Assembly: GCA_947449765.1 (NCBI GenBank)
Contig: CANFSP010000001.1
Span: 62,001 to 126,000 of the forward strand
DNA: 64,000 nt
Direction of reading: 5' to 3'
DNA from: Actinomycetota bacterium
GTDB taxonomy: Bacteria; Actinomycetota; Actinomycetes; Actinomycetales; Microbacteriaceae
Part shown: piece by piece, positions 1 to 7,139 of the stretch
Numbering within the stretch: position 1 is the first letter of the stretch
How the letters are laid out: every line of letters starts with the position of its first letter
Notes under the pieces: model-generated
Databases searched by the model: none
What the model saw: the letters and a program-made list of their open reading frames with translations, nothing else
Told to the model about the DNA's origin: nothing
Program-made: the position numbers and the translations under genes

Positions 1-263
1 ACCGGATTGGTACCAAGCGCGCGATGGAAAACATCGGTAGTGGCAACCCGTTTACGGCACAACGCGCCTTCGAGGTCGGCTTGGTCAACGTCGTAACCAC
101 GACAGCCGGGCTGATGGATGCGGCTCGCGCGTGGCTGACCGAAGCTATCCGCGGCGGTGCGGCAAACGCCGGGCGCGTCTCGTTCTACGAACTTGCCGAG
201 CTTGGCTACGACGAGGCGCTCGACGCCGCTCTTGAAAAATTCGCTGCACAGTTCCGAAAGTAA
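1..263 (+). CDS. Enoyl-CoA hydratase/isomerase (crotonase) family protein, C-terminal part
   Basis: The gene enters from the left edge; the reading frame is open from base 3 and stops at TAA 261-263. The visible 86 residues contain the crotonase signature in which an acquired-by-alignment helix (TAQRAFEVGLVNVV) follows the active-site region, plus the usual C-terminal helices. The family hydrates, isomerises or cleaves acyl-CoA thioesters. The catalytic residues lie outside the window, so the reaction cannot be named. The stop is 4 bases before the next start, so it is co-transcribed with the CMD-family and M24 genes and probably belongs to the same catabolic pathway. Confidence 0.75.
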   Translation, partial: RIGTKRAMENIGSGNPFTAQRAFEVGLVNVVTTTAGLMDAARAWLTEAIRGGAANAGRVSFYELAELGYDEALDAALEKFAAQFRK

Positions 264-267
264 GGTC

Positions 268-846
268 ATGGCACTCATTCGTCTTGTTGAGATTGACGAG
301 CTGACTGGAATTCCCCGCGAGGTTGCGGAGTCCGGTCTTGCTCAGTACGGCACACTGCTGAATACCTGGAAAGCAATCATGAATAAGCCGGATATGTTCG
401 CGGCTTACTTACCGTTTTTGCGTCAGGTCGCCGGTCCCGGTGCGCTCGATCAGAAAATCAAAGACACCTCGGCTCTGCTCGTGGGGTATCTCAACAACGA
501 TCGCTACACGGTTAGCCATCGGGCTACGTCTGCTGGCAAAAACGGCGTCAGTGCCGATGAGATGCGGGCTGCCGTGGGTAGCGAATGGGACGGCTTTGAC
601 GAACGGATGCGCGCGGCGCTCATGTTTACACGTGAACTGACCCTCAATCCCCCGACGGTCTCTTACGAGGCACTTCCGCAAGCGGTCAGTGCTGAAACCC
701 TCACGGCTGTCACACAGCATTTCAGCGACCCTGAACTTCTCGAGCTCGCGATGTCCGTGTCGATGTGGAACGCTCTTGCGCGATTCCACCGCGTTATGGG
801 CTTTGAACTCGACATGCCTGAAGCCCCAGAAGGAGTAAATCCATAA
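268..846 (+). CDS. Carboxymuconolactone decarboxylase-like (CMD/AhpD-fold) protein without cysteines
   Basis: A 192-residue protein starting at ATG 268, 4 bases after the crotonase stop. The open frame extends further upstream, but that would overlap the crotonase gene. The helix pattern and the segment around SHRATSAGKNGVS (where AhpD relatives carry CxxCxxxH) place it in the CMD/AhpD fold. No cysteine occurs anywhere in the protein, so it cannot be an AhpD-type peroxidase. It is more like the PcaC-type branch, which decarboxylates ring-cleavage lactones, or an uncharacterised relative. Its neighbours (crotonase, M24, 2-oxoacid dehydrogenase) favour a role in degrading an organic acid. The substrate is unknown. 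The stop overlaps the next start by one base. Confidence 0.7.
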   Translation: MALIRLVEIDELTGIPREVAESGLAQYGTLLNTWKAIMNKPDMFAAYLPFLRQVAGPGALDQKIKDTSALLVGYLNNDRYTVSHRATSAGKNGVSADEMRAAVGSEWDGFDERMRAALMFTRELTLNPPTVSYEALPQAVSAETLTAVTQHFSDPELLELAMSVSMWNALARFHRVMGFELDMPEAPEGVNP

Positions 847-2234
847 TGAGTACAGCAACCCGCGGAACCATGTCAGTCGACTGGGAACAGCGCGTCGACT
901 TCGAACGTCTGCGCGAAGAGCGCCTGGCAAAGCTGAGGGCTCAGCTGGAGAAATCCGATTTGGGCGCTCTCCTCGCTTTTGACTTTGGCAACATCCGCTA
1001 CATGACGGGCACCCACATCGGAACGTGGGCGATGGATAAGCTCATCCGCTTTGCTCTCATCACCCGCAACAGCGACCCCATCATCTGGGACTTCGGTTCG
1101 GCTGCCAAACACCACACACTCTTCAACCCCTGGCTGGGTAAGACCCATATGCATCAGGATGCTGATCCGCACGCACCTCACCACGACGCCGTTAAGCCAC
1201 GTGCTGAGCACGGTTCGCGCGCGGGTATTTCCACCCTGCGTGGGGCTTTCCCGCCTGCCGCGGGAATCGCTGAGGGTGTTGCCGCAAAGATCAAGCGCGA
1301 GCTCGAAAAGTTTGGCGTGGCGAACGAACCGCTCGGTGTGGACGTACTCGAATTACCCATCCTGTTCGCGCTCCAGGCGGAAGGCATCGCCGTTGTTGAC
1401 GGTCAGCAGACATTCTTGGAGGCGCGACGCATCAAGACCGGCGATGAAATCACGCTGTTGACAACGGCAGCTTCGATGGTTGACGCGGCCTACGAGAATC
1501 TCTACGAGTTTCTTCGCCCCGGTGTGCGCGAGAACGAGACGGTCGGTTTGGTCGCTAAGACGCTGTACGACCTTGGCTCGGAATATGTCGAAGGGGTCAA
1601 CGCGATTTCCGGTGAACGTTGTTCGCCACACCCGCACGTGTTTTCTGATCGCCTTATTCGACCAGGTGACCCCGCATTCTTTGACATCCTGCACAGTTTC
1701 AATGGCTACCGCACGTGTTACTACCGCACATTCGCCGTTGGCTCTGCGAGCCCGGCTCAGGTAGACGCCTACAAGAAAGCTCGCGAGTACATGGACCTGG
1801 CTATCGCCTTGGTCAAGCCGGGAGCAACGACCGCAGACATTTGTGAGGTGTGGCCCACGGCGCAGGAGTTTGGATTCCCCGATGAGGAAGCCGCCTTCGC
1901 GTTGCAGTACGGCCACGGGGTGGGGCTCTCAATTTGGGAGAAGCCCATCTTCTCGCGTCTCACCTCGTTCGATCACCCTGAGGTGCTCGAGGAGGGCATG
2001 GTCTTTGCACTCGAAACGTACTGGCCAGCTGCCGATGGTCTGGGTGCCGCCCGTATCGAAGAAGAGGTCGTCGTGACGGCCACCGGCTGCGAGGTCATCA
2101 CCAAGTTCCCGGCCGAGACACTCATGGTGGCTGGCGGACAGCGCTACTACTCGGTTGGTGGGCCGCTGTCGAACATCCGTGATTCGCAGTCGCACCTCAA
2201 CACGCCTGAGGGTCGCGGCGAGGCCACGAAGTAG
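846..2234 (+). CDS. M24-family (creatinase/prolidase-fold) protein with an altered metal site
   Basis: A 462-residue protein with an N-terminal creatinase-like domain (about 20-180) and a C-terminal pita-bread domain. Family enzymes are Xaa-Pro peptidases, creatinase or the DMSP lyase DddP. Four of the five expected metal ligands are visible: Asp280, His357 (GHGVGL), Glu390 (FALET) and Glu405 (RIEEE). The second Asp, expected 11 residues after Asp280 in the GY-DxTRTF block, is Cys291 (GYRTCYYRTF). The metal centre is therefore either changed or lost, as in creatinase, which works without metal. It is translationally coupled to the CMD gene (TAATG overlap). A catabolic C-N or C-S hydrolase or lyase role fits the context better than peptide trimming, but this is inference. 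Confidence 0.75.
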   Translation: MSTATRGTMSVDWEQRVDFERLREERLAKLRAQLEKSDLGALLAFDFGNIRYMTGTHIGTWAMDKLIRFALITRNSDPIIWDFGSAAKHHTLFNPWLGKTHMHQDADPHAPHHDAVKPRAEHGSRAGISTLRGAFPPAAGIAEGVAAKIKRELEKFGVANEPLGVDVLELPILFALQAEGIAVVDGQQTFLEARRIKTGDEITLLTTAASMVDAAYENLYEFLRPGVRENETVGLVAKTLYDLGSEYVEGVNAISGERCSPHPHVFSDRLIRPGDPAFFDILHSFNGYRTCYYRTFAVGSASPAQVDAYKKAREYMDLAIALVKPGATTADICEVWPTAQEFGFPDEEAAFALQYGHGVGLSIWEKPIFSRLTSFDHPEVLEEGMVFALETYWPAADGLGAARIEEEVVVTATGCEVITKFPAETLMVAGGQRYYSVGGPLSNIRDSQSHLNTPEGRGEATK

Positions 2235-2261
2235 GTTCGAGGACTTCAGTCAGCTACGTCG

Positions 2262-2924
2262 CTAGGTCGTCGCGAACACCTCGGGGTGCTTTTCGAGTTC
2301 GAGTCGCGTGCGCCTGATGTGTCCGGCGAGGATGCGCTCGGCGTCGTCCGGGTCGTTGCGGCGAATCGCGTCGAGCAGGAGGCGGTGCTCCAGGTGTGTC
2401 ATGTCGAGTCCGCTGCCGGTTCCACGCACGAGCTCCGAGTAGACCCGACGGTAGTGTTGCGTGGTGTTCCAGAGCTGCGTGATGATATCCGCGAGGGTGC
2501 CGGTCGGGCATCCACTGTAGGTCAATTCGTGAAAACGCCGATCAAGCGCGATGAATTCGCCAACCTCGGCGACGGATTCCATCTGCGTGAGAAGTTCGTC
2601 GAGCTGGGCAAACGTGTCAGCTGTGAGAGCAGGCATGCTCTGACGCAAAAGGAGTGGCTCGATGCGCTCGCGAATTGAGTACTGCTCGGCGCACTCCTCC
2701 ATGGTGAGGCTCGACACCCACGCGCCCTGATTCGACACCATGGTCACGAGCCCGTCAGTGACGAGGATGCGCAACGCCTCCCGCACGGGGATGCGACTTG
2801 CCCCAAACTCATCCGCTAGTTCTTCTTGCCTGATGCGTTCGCCGGGAGCGAGTTCGCCGCCGAGGATTTGCGCGCGCAATCGATCGGCGATGCGGTGACT
2901 GGCGACTGCGGATTCTTGGGTCAT
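2262..2924 (-). CDS. GntR-family transcriptional regulator, FCD subfamily
   Basis: A 220-residue regulator starting at ATG 2924. The N-terminal winged helix-turn-helix (about 5-75) has the GntR pattern GERIRQEELADEFGASRIPVREAL, here split across helices 2 and 3. The C-terminal FCD ligand domain (about 90-215) has the acidic and histidine positions expected for metal and effector binding (DRRFHELTY, HLEHRLLLDAI). It lies 36 bases downstream of the VOC gene on the same strand and is probably co-transcribed with it. The likely operator is the inverted repeat at 3490-3561 in the divergent promoter. FCD regulators usually sense an organic acid of the pathway they control; the effector is unknown. 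Confidence 0.85.
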   Translation of the reverse strand: MTQESAVASHRIADRLRAQILGGELAPGERIRQEELADEFGASRIPVREALRILVTDGLVTMVSNQGAWVSSLTMEECAEQYSIRERIEPLLLRQSMPALTADTFAQLDELLTQMESVAEVGEFIALDRRFHELTYSGCPTGTLADIITQLWNTTQHYRRVYSELVRGTGSGLDMTHLEHRLLLDAIRRNDPDDAERILAGHIRRTRLELEKHPEVFATT

Positions 2925-2960
2925 GGTGTGATGCGGCTTGTGTCTTGGGCTCGGAAGAAG

Positions 2961-3491
2961 CTACTTCTCAGGGTACGCGGGATGCCACAGGGTCACCGGC
3001 GAGAGCGTCTCGTAGGCTTTGCCGTTCGGGAAGCTCACCAGTTCGAACTGCTGACCCCACGGACTGAGAAAGTACACCCAGCGCTGTCCTTCTGAAGCGG
3101 CTGAGCTGGCGGTCGGCTCACCAAGTATCCGAACGTTTTTAGAGCGGAGGTAGGTCACCGCGGCGTCAAGGTCGTCCACGTAAAAAGCGATGTGGTGGCC
3201 ACCCACGTCAGAATTGGCGGGTTCGGTGCGAACCTGGTTGGGGGATTCAAACTCAAACACCTCGAAATTCGGGCCGAAGTGGCATCGGTAAAACCGCAGT
3301 TCTTTAAGCACGCTGCGCGGATGGATGTTGAGGTGCTCGGCAAACCAGTCGTCATCTCGAACCCAGGGACCGAGTTTGTAGACAAACTCGCATCCGATTG
3401 TGACGACGAAGAACTCGTGCGCTTCGTTGATGTCGGGAACGGTGAATCCGATGTGCTCCGCACCGCGGAGGCCGGGAATTCCTCTACTCAT
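2961..3491 (-). CDS. VOC-superfamily protein (glyoxalase/extradiol dioxygenase-like)
   Basis: A 176-residue protein made of two beta-alpha-beta-beta-beta modules: residues about 10-80 (AEHIGFTVPDI) and 95-165 (GGHHIAFYVDDL, ending QQFELVSFP). The first-strand His, the His of GGHHIAF and the Glu of FELVSF are candidate metal ligands. VOC enzymes include glyoxalase, epimerases and ring-cleaving dioxygenases; the short length argues against a full two-domain extradiol dioxygenase. The start ATG at 3489-3491 sits inside one arm of the operator-like repeat, and TAATAA lies 7 bases upstream, so the mRNA may be leaderless. It is divergent from the E1 gene and upstream of the GntR gene. Confidence 0.75.
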   Translation of the reverse strand: MSRGIPGLRGAEHIGFTVPDINEAHEFFVVTIGCEFVYKLGPWVRDDDWFAEHLNIHPRSVLKELRFYRCHFGPNFEVFEFESPNQVRTEPANSDVGGHHIAFYVDDLDAAVTYLRSKNVRILGEPTASSAASEGQRWVYFLSPWGQQFELVSFPNGKAYETLSPVTLWHPAYPEK

Positions 3492-3561
3492 GTATCCATT
3501 ATTAAGTGTTTACGCATATTTGTCGACGTATTTGAGAAATATCACTTGTAAATGGATACAT
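3490..3561. promoter_or_regulatory. Divergent promoter region with an 11-bp inverted repeat (putative GntR operator pair)
   Basis: ATGTATCCATT at 3490-3500 and its exact reverse complement AATGGATACAT at 3551-3561 are separated by 50 bases. One arm touches the start codon of the VOC gene; the other lies about 70 bases before the E1 start. The right arm also sits within a shorter palindrome, AAATG-GATA-CATTT (3550-3563). The enclosed sequence is AT-rich. The layout suggests two sites for one regulator, most simply the adjacent GntR protein, repressing both directions. This is inferred from position and symmetry only. Confidence 0.55.
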
Positions 3562-3629
3562 TTTTTCGTTAGAGTGTGAGGGCACCGTGAGTTGTGACCG
3601 ACACTGGTCTGCACAAAGGAGTACGCAAC

Positions 3630-5819
3630 GTGCCACAGATGACGAAACTTGAACCGGGTTCACCGTGGGTAAAACTGACGACCACGCGCGCGGATTACCA
3701 GGCCGCTGATCCCGCACTTCTCATGACCATGCTCGGGCAGATGCATCTCATCCGTGCGTTTGAAGAATCGTTGCTGGAGCTCGCGGGCGAAAACCTCGTG
3801 CACGGGCCGGCGCACTCGTCCATCGGTCAAGAAGGTGGAGCAGTCGGGTCGTGCGTGGGATTGAGACCGTCTGACGCGGTAAACGGCACGCACCGGGGAC
3901 ACCACCAGTTCTTGGCAAAAGCGCTTGCCTACGTGAAGCAGGATGGGTACACCGTCGATCAGCTTGTCACTGAACCGGTTCAGGCCCTTCTCCAGCGCAC
4001 CTTGGCTGAAATTCTAGGTCTTGAGCAGGGATTCTCGCGTGGACGCGGTGGCTCGATGCACCTCCAGTGGCTCGAGGCGGGTGCGCTCGGCACCAATGCC
4101 ATCGTTGGTGGCGGGGTTCCGCTCGCGGCCGGAAATGCCTGGTCGCAAAAGCACGCGGGCACGACAGATCTATCCATCACCTACTTTGGCGATGGCGCCA
4201 CGAACATTGGCTCCGTGCTTGAAACGATGAACCTCGCTTCCGCCTGGCACCTACCCCTGTGCTTCTTCATCGAAAACAACCGCTACGCGGTCTCCACAAA
4301 CGTCGACGAGGTGACCAACGAAACGCGGCTCTCCGCTCGTGCTCTGGGATTCAATTTTCCCTCGTGGCAGGTGGATGGAATGGATCCCCTCGCGGTGTAC
4401 TTGGCGACCGAGCAGGCATCCGAGTACATGCGTTCTGGCCGCGGCCCCGCACTCGTTGAGGCCGAGGTCTATCGTTTCTTCCACCAGAACGGCCCCTACC
4501 CGGGAAGTGCATTTGGTTACCGCACCAAAGAGGAAGAAAAAGAGTGGATTGCTCGTGACCCGCTCACCCGACTTGCTCACGAGATGAAAGAACGTGGCCT
4601 CCTGAGCGATGAGCAGGTAGCCGGAATTCGAGCTCAAGCTCAGGCTGCGATGAAGCAGGCCGTGGATGCCCTCGTCGAGGCTGACCCACAGGGTGCCTCA
4701 GGGGTTCGTCGCATTCGCCCCGAGCGGTGGCCTGACCCGGCGTTCGTGGACGTGGGCATTCGCGGCGATCTCTCCGAAATCGCTGGTGCCCACACACTCG
4801 AAGAAGCAACGTACACGGGAGCCGTGACCGAGGTGAAGTTCATCGACGCAGTCGCCGCCGTCATGGACCGCAACATGGAGCGCAACGAGCAGATCGTCGT
4901 CATGGGCGAGGATGTCCACCGGCTTAAGGGCGGAACCAACGGTGCGACGAAGGGCCTTTCCGAGAAATACCCATCCCGCGTTCTTGGCACCCCCATCAGC
5001 GAAAATGCGTTCTCGGGCCTAGCCTGTGGGATCGCGTCGGATGGACGCTTCCGCCCGGTTGTCGAGTTCATGTACCCCGACTTTTTGTGGGTCGCTGCCG
5101 ATCAGCTCTTCAACCAGATCGGTAAGGCGCGTCACATGTTCGGTGGCACCAACAACATGCCACTCGTCTTGCGTTCTAAGGTGGCGATGGGCTCGGGATA
5201 CGGGTCACAGCACCTCATGGACCCGGCGGGCATCATGGTGACTAATCCGGGATGGCGCGTGGTTGCCGCATCCACCCCGTTTGACTACATCGGACTGATG
5301 AATACCGCGCTCGCACTCAACGACCCGGTCTTCGTGATTGAGCACATCGATGTGTATGGTCGGTCGGGGAACATTCCGGCGGATGACCTCGACTACCAGC
5401 TGCCATTCGGCAAGGCAGCAGTGCGTCGGTCCGGAAAGGATGTCACGGTTCTCACCTATCTGTCGATGGTGAACCACAGCCTCGAAGCGACGGAACAGAC
5501 GGGAATTGATGCCGAGGTCATCGACCTCCGCTGGCTCGACAAGGCAAGCATCGATTGGCAGACAATCGGAGAGTCAATCATGAAAACGAACTCCGTGCTC
5601 ATCGTCGAACAGGGTGCGCAAGGCACCTCGTATGGTGGGTGGCTCGCCGATGAAATTCAACGCCGTTACTTCGATTACCTGGATCAGCCGGTTCAGCGCG
5701 TAACGGGAGCGGAGTCGTCACCGAGCATTTCGAAGGTGCTCGAACGCGCCGCGATGGCCAAAACCGAGGAAGTCGTTGAGGGACTCAAGCGCACGATGGC
5801 GAATGTGGGGGACAAGTAA
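3630..5819 (+). CDS. 2-oxoacid dehydrogenase E1 component, fused alpha-beta subunits
   Basis: A 729-residue fusion of the two E1 chains that are usually separate. GTG 3630 is chosen because AAAGGAG at 3615-3621 lies 8 bases before it; an in-frame GTG at 3594 has no such site. Residues about 20-340 are the alpha part, with the thiamine diphosphate motif GDG near 187 and ENNRYAVS near 214-221. Residues about 395-725 are the beta part (starting EVKFIDAVAAVMDRN). It decarboxylates a 2-oxo acid and passes the acyl group to lipoyl-E2. It is translationally coupled to the E2 gene (TAATG). Substrate choice (pyruvate, acetoin or branched 2-oxo acid) cannot be settled by eye. A cognate E3 is not present in the window. 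Confidence 0.85.
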   Translation: MPQMTKLEPGSPWVKLTTTRADYQAADPALLMTMLGQMHLIRAFEESLLELAGENLVHGPAHSSIGQEGGAVGSCVGLRPSDAVNGTHRGHHQFLAKALAYVKQDGYTVDQLVTEPVQALLQRTLAEILGLEQGFSRGRGGSMHLQWLEAGALGTNAIVGGGVPLAAGNAWSQKHAGTTDLSITYFGDGATNIGSVLETMNLASAWHLPLCFFIENNRYAVSTNVDEVTNETRLSARALGFNFPSWQVDGMDPLAVYLATEQASEYMRSGRGPALVEAEVYRFFHQNGPYPGSAFGYRTKEEEKEWIARDPLTRLAHEMKERGLLSDEQVAGIRAQAQAAMKQAVDALVEADPQGASGVRRIRPERWPDPAFVDVGIRGDLSEIAGAHTLEEATYTGAVTEVKFIDAVAAVMDRNMERNEQIVVMGEDVHRLKGGTNGATKGLSEKYPSRVLGTPISENAFSGLACGIASDGRFRPVVEFMYPDFLWVAADQLFNQIGKARHMFGGTNNMPLVLRSKVAMGSGYGSQHLMDPAGIMVTNPGWRVVAASTPFDYIGLMNTALALNDPVFVIEHIDVYGRSGNIPADDLDYQLPFGKAAVRRSGKDVTVLTYLSMVNHSLEATEQTGIDAEVIDLRWLDKASIDWQTIGESIMKTNSVLIVEQGAQGTSYGGWLADEIQRRYFDYLDQPVQRVTGAESSPSISKVLERAAMAKTEEVVEGLKRTMANVGDK

Positions 5820-7126
5820 TGGCTACCGTCGTTCGTATGCCTAGCGTGCTCGCGGGTGCTTCGGAAGCGGCCATCAATAAGTGGCTTGTCGCCGAGGGCG
5901 CTGCCGTGGTTAGTGGCGAGCCTTTCGCCGAATTGGAGACGGAGAAAGCGGTCGTTGAGTACAACGCCGAAATCGACGGAACCTTAGGCCGCATCATTGT
6001 TGCCGAAGGAGCCACAGCAGTCATTGGTGAACCGATTGCCGTGGTGATTTCTGCGGGAGAAACCGACGCGGACATTGATAAAGCCTTGGCTGATGCGGGT
6101 GTTGCCGGTGCGGGTGCTGCCAGTGCCGGTCCTGCCAGTTCCGCTGGTGCTATGACCGATGCTGGCCATTCAGGCGAGAATGTTCCGTCCGTCGTGGCCT
6201 CAGCACCTGCTCCTGCGGCCGTGGAGGTTGAGACTGTGACTTCCGCACACCGCGAGGGACGCCTCTTTGCCTCACCTCTGGCTCGCAAGCTCGCCAAGGA
6301 ACGCGGACTCGACCTTGCCACCGTGCAGGGAAGCGGCCCCGGCGGCCGAATTGTCCGCCGGGACATCGACTCGGCACCGGTGCAAGCCACGCGCACGAGC
6401 TCGCCATCCCTCGCGGCTGGTACTCGCGCTGGTACCTCAGCAGAGAACGTGATTACGGAGGTTCCCCTTACGGGTATGCGCAAAGCAATCGCGCGCCGGC
6501 TCACCGAGAGTAAGACAACTGTTCCGCACTTCTACCTCACCGCCGAGTGCCGCGTGGATGCGCTCCTCGACTTGAGAGCTCAGATCAACGCAACCGGCGA
6601 CATCAAGGTTTCGGTCAACGACTTCGTTGTGCTGGCAGTCGCCAAGGCATTCCTCGATGTGCCCGAAGCCAACGTGACATGGGGCGAGACCGTTCTGAGA
6701 CAGCATTCGCGGGTGGATATTTCGATCGCGGTGTCAACGGACGGAGGTCTCGTGACGCCGGTGTTGCGCGATGCGGCCAACAAATCGCTCAGTCAGGTGC
6801 ACGACGAGGTTGCTGACCTGGCAGCCCGCGGGCGAGACAAGAAACTCAAGCAGGAAGAACTCGAGGGCGGCGCATTCTCAATATCGAACCTCGGCATGTA
6901 CGGAACGAAAGAGTTTGCGGCTATTTTGAATCCGCCTCAGTCGGGCATCCTCGCGGTTGGTGCTGCTCTGCCACAGCCGGTTGTCGAGGATGGCCAGCTC
7001 GCCATCGCCACGGTGATGTCGTGCACTCTGTCGGCAGATCACCGCGCCATCGACGGAGCTCTCGCAGCGCAATGGCTCGCAGCATTCCAGAAGCGGATCG
7101 AGAACCCGGTTACGCTCCTCATCTAG
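5819..7126 (+). CDS. 2-oxoacid dehydrogenase E2 component (dihydrolipoamide acyltransferase)
   Basis: A 435-residue E2 with the classical layout. A single lipoyl domain spans residues 1-80, with lipoyl-lysine Lys43 in ETEKAVV. A flexible Ala/Gly-rich linker covers about 85-140. The peripheral subunit-binding domain (about 145-180) carries ASPLARKLAKERGLDL and GSGPGGRI. The catalytic domain spans about 210-435, with the active-site HRAIDG motif at His408-Asp412. It accepts the acyl group from E1 and transfers it to CoA. It overlaps the E1 stop by one base and ends the operon. Having only one lipoyl domain is common in acetoin and branched-chain complexes but is not diagnostic. Confidence 0.9.
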   Translation: MATVVRMPSVLAGASEAAINKWLVAEGAAVVSGEPFAELETEKAVVEYNAEIDGTLGRIIVAEGATAVIGEPIAVVISAGETDADIDKALADAGVAGAGAASAGPASSAGAMTDAGHSGENVPSVVASAPAPAAVEVETVTSAHREGRLFASPLARKLAKERGLDLATVQGSGPGGRIVRRDIDSAPVQATRTSSPSLAAGTRAGTSAENVITEVPLTGMRKAIARRLTESKTTVPHFYLTAECRVDALLDLRAQINATGDIKVSVNDFVVLAVAKAFLDVPEANVTWGETVLRQHSRVDISIAVSTDGGLVTPVLRDAANKSLSQVHDEVADLAARGRDKKLKQEELEGGAFSISNLGMYGTKEFAAILNPPQSGILAVGAALPQPVVEDGQLAIATVMSCTLSADHRAIDGALAAQWLAAFQKRIENPVTLLI

Positions 7127-7139
7127 TGCCGCGGTCGCG

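Noticed and set aside
268-846. CMD-like protein as an AhpD peroxidase
   Set aside because: No cysteine in the whole protein.
846-2234. M24 protein as a DMSP lyase (DddP)
   Set aside because: Fold and the FD-x-NIRY stretch look similar, but the metal ligand change and lack of DMSP genes nearby make the name unsafe.
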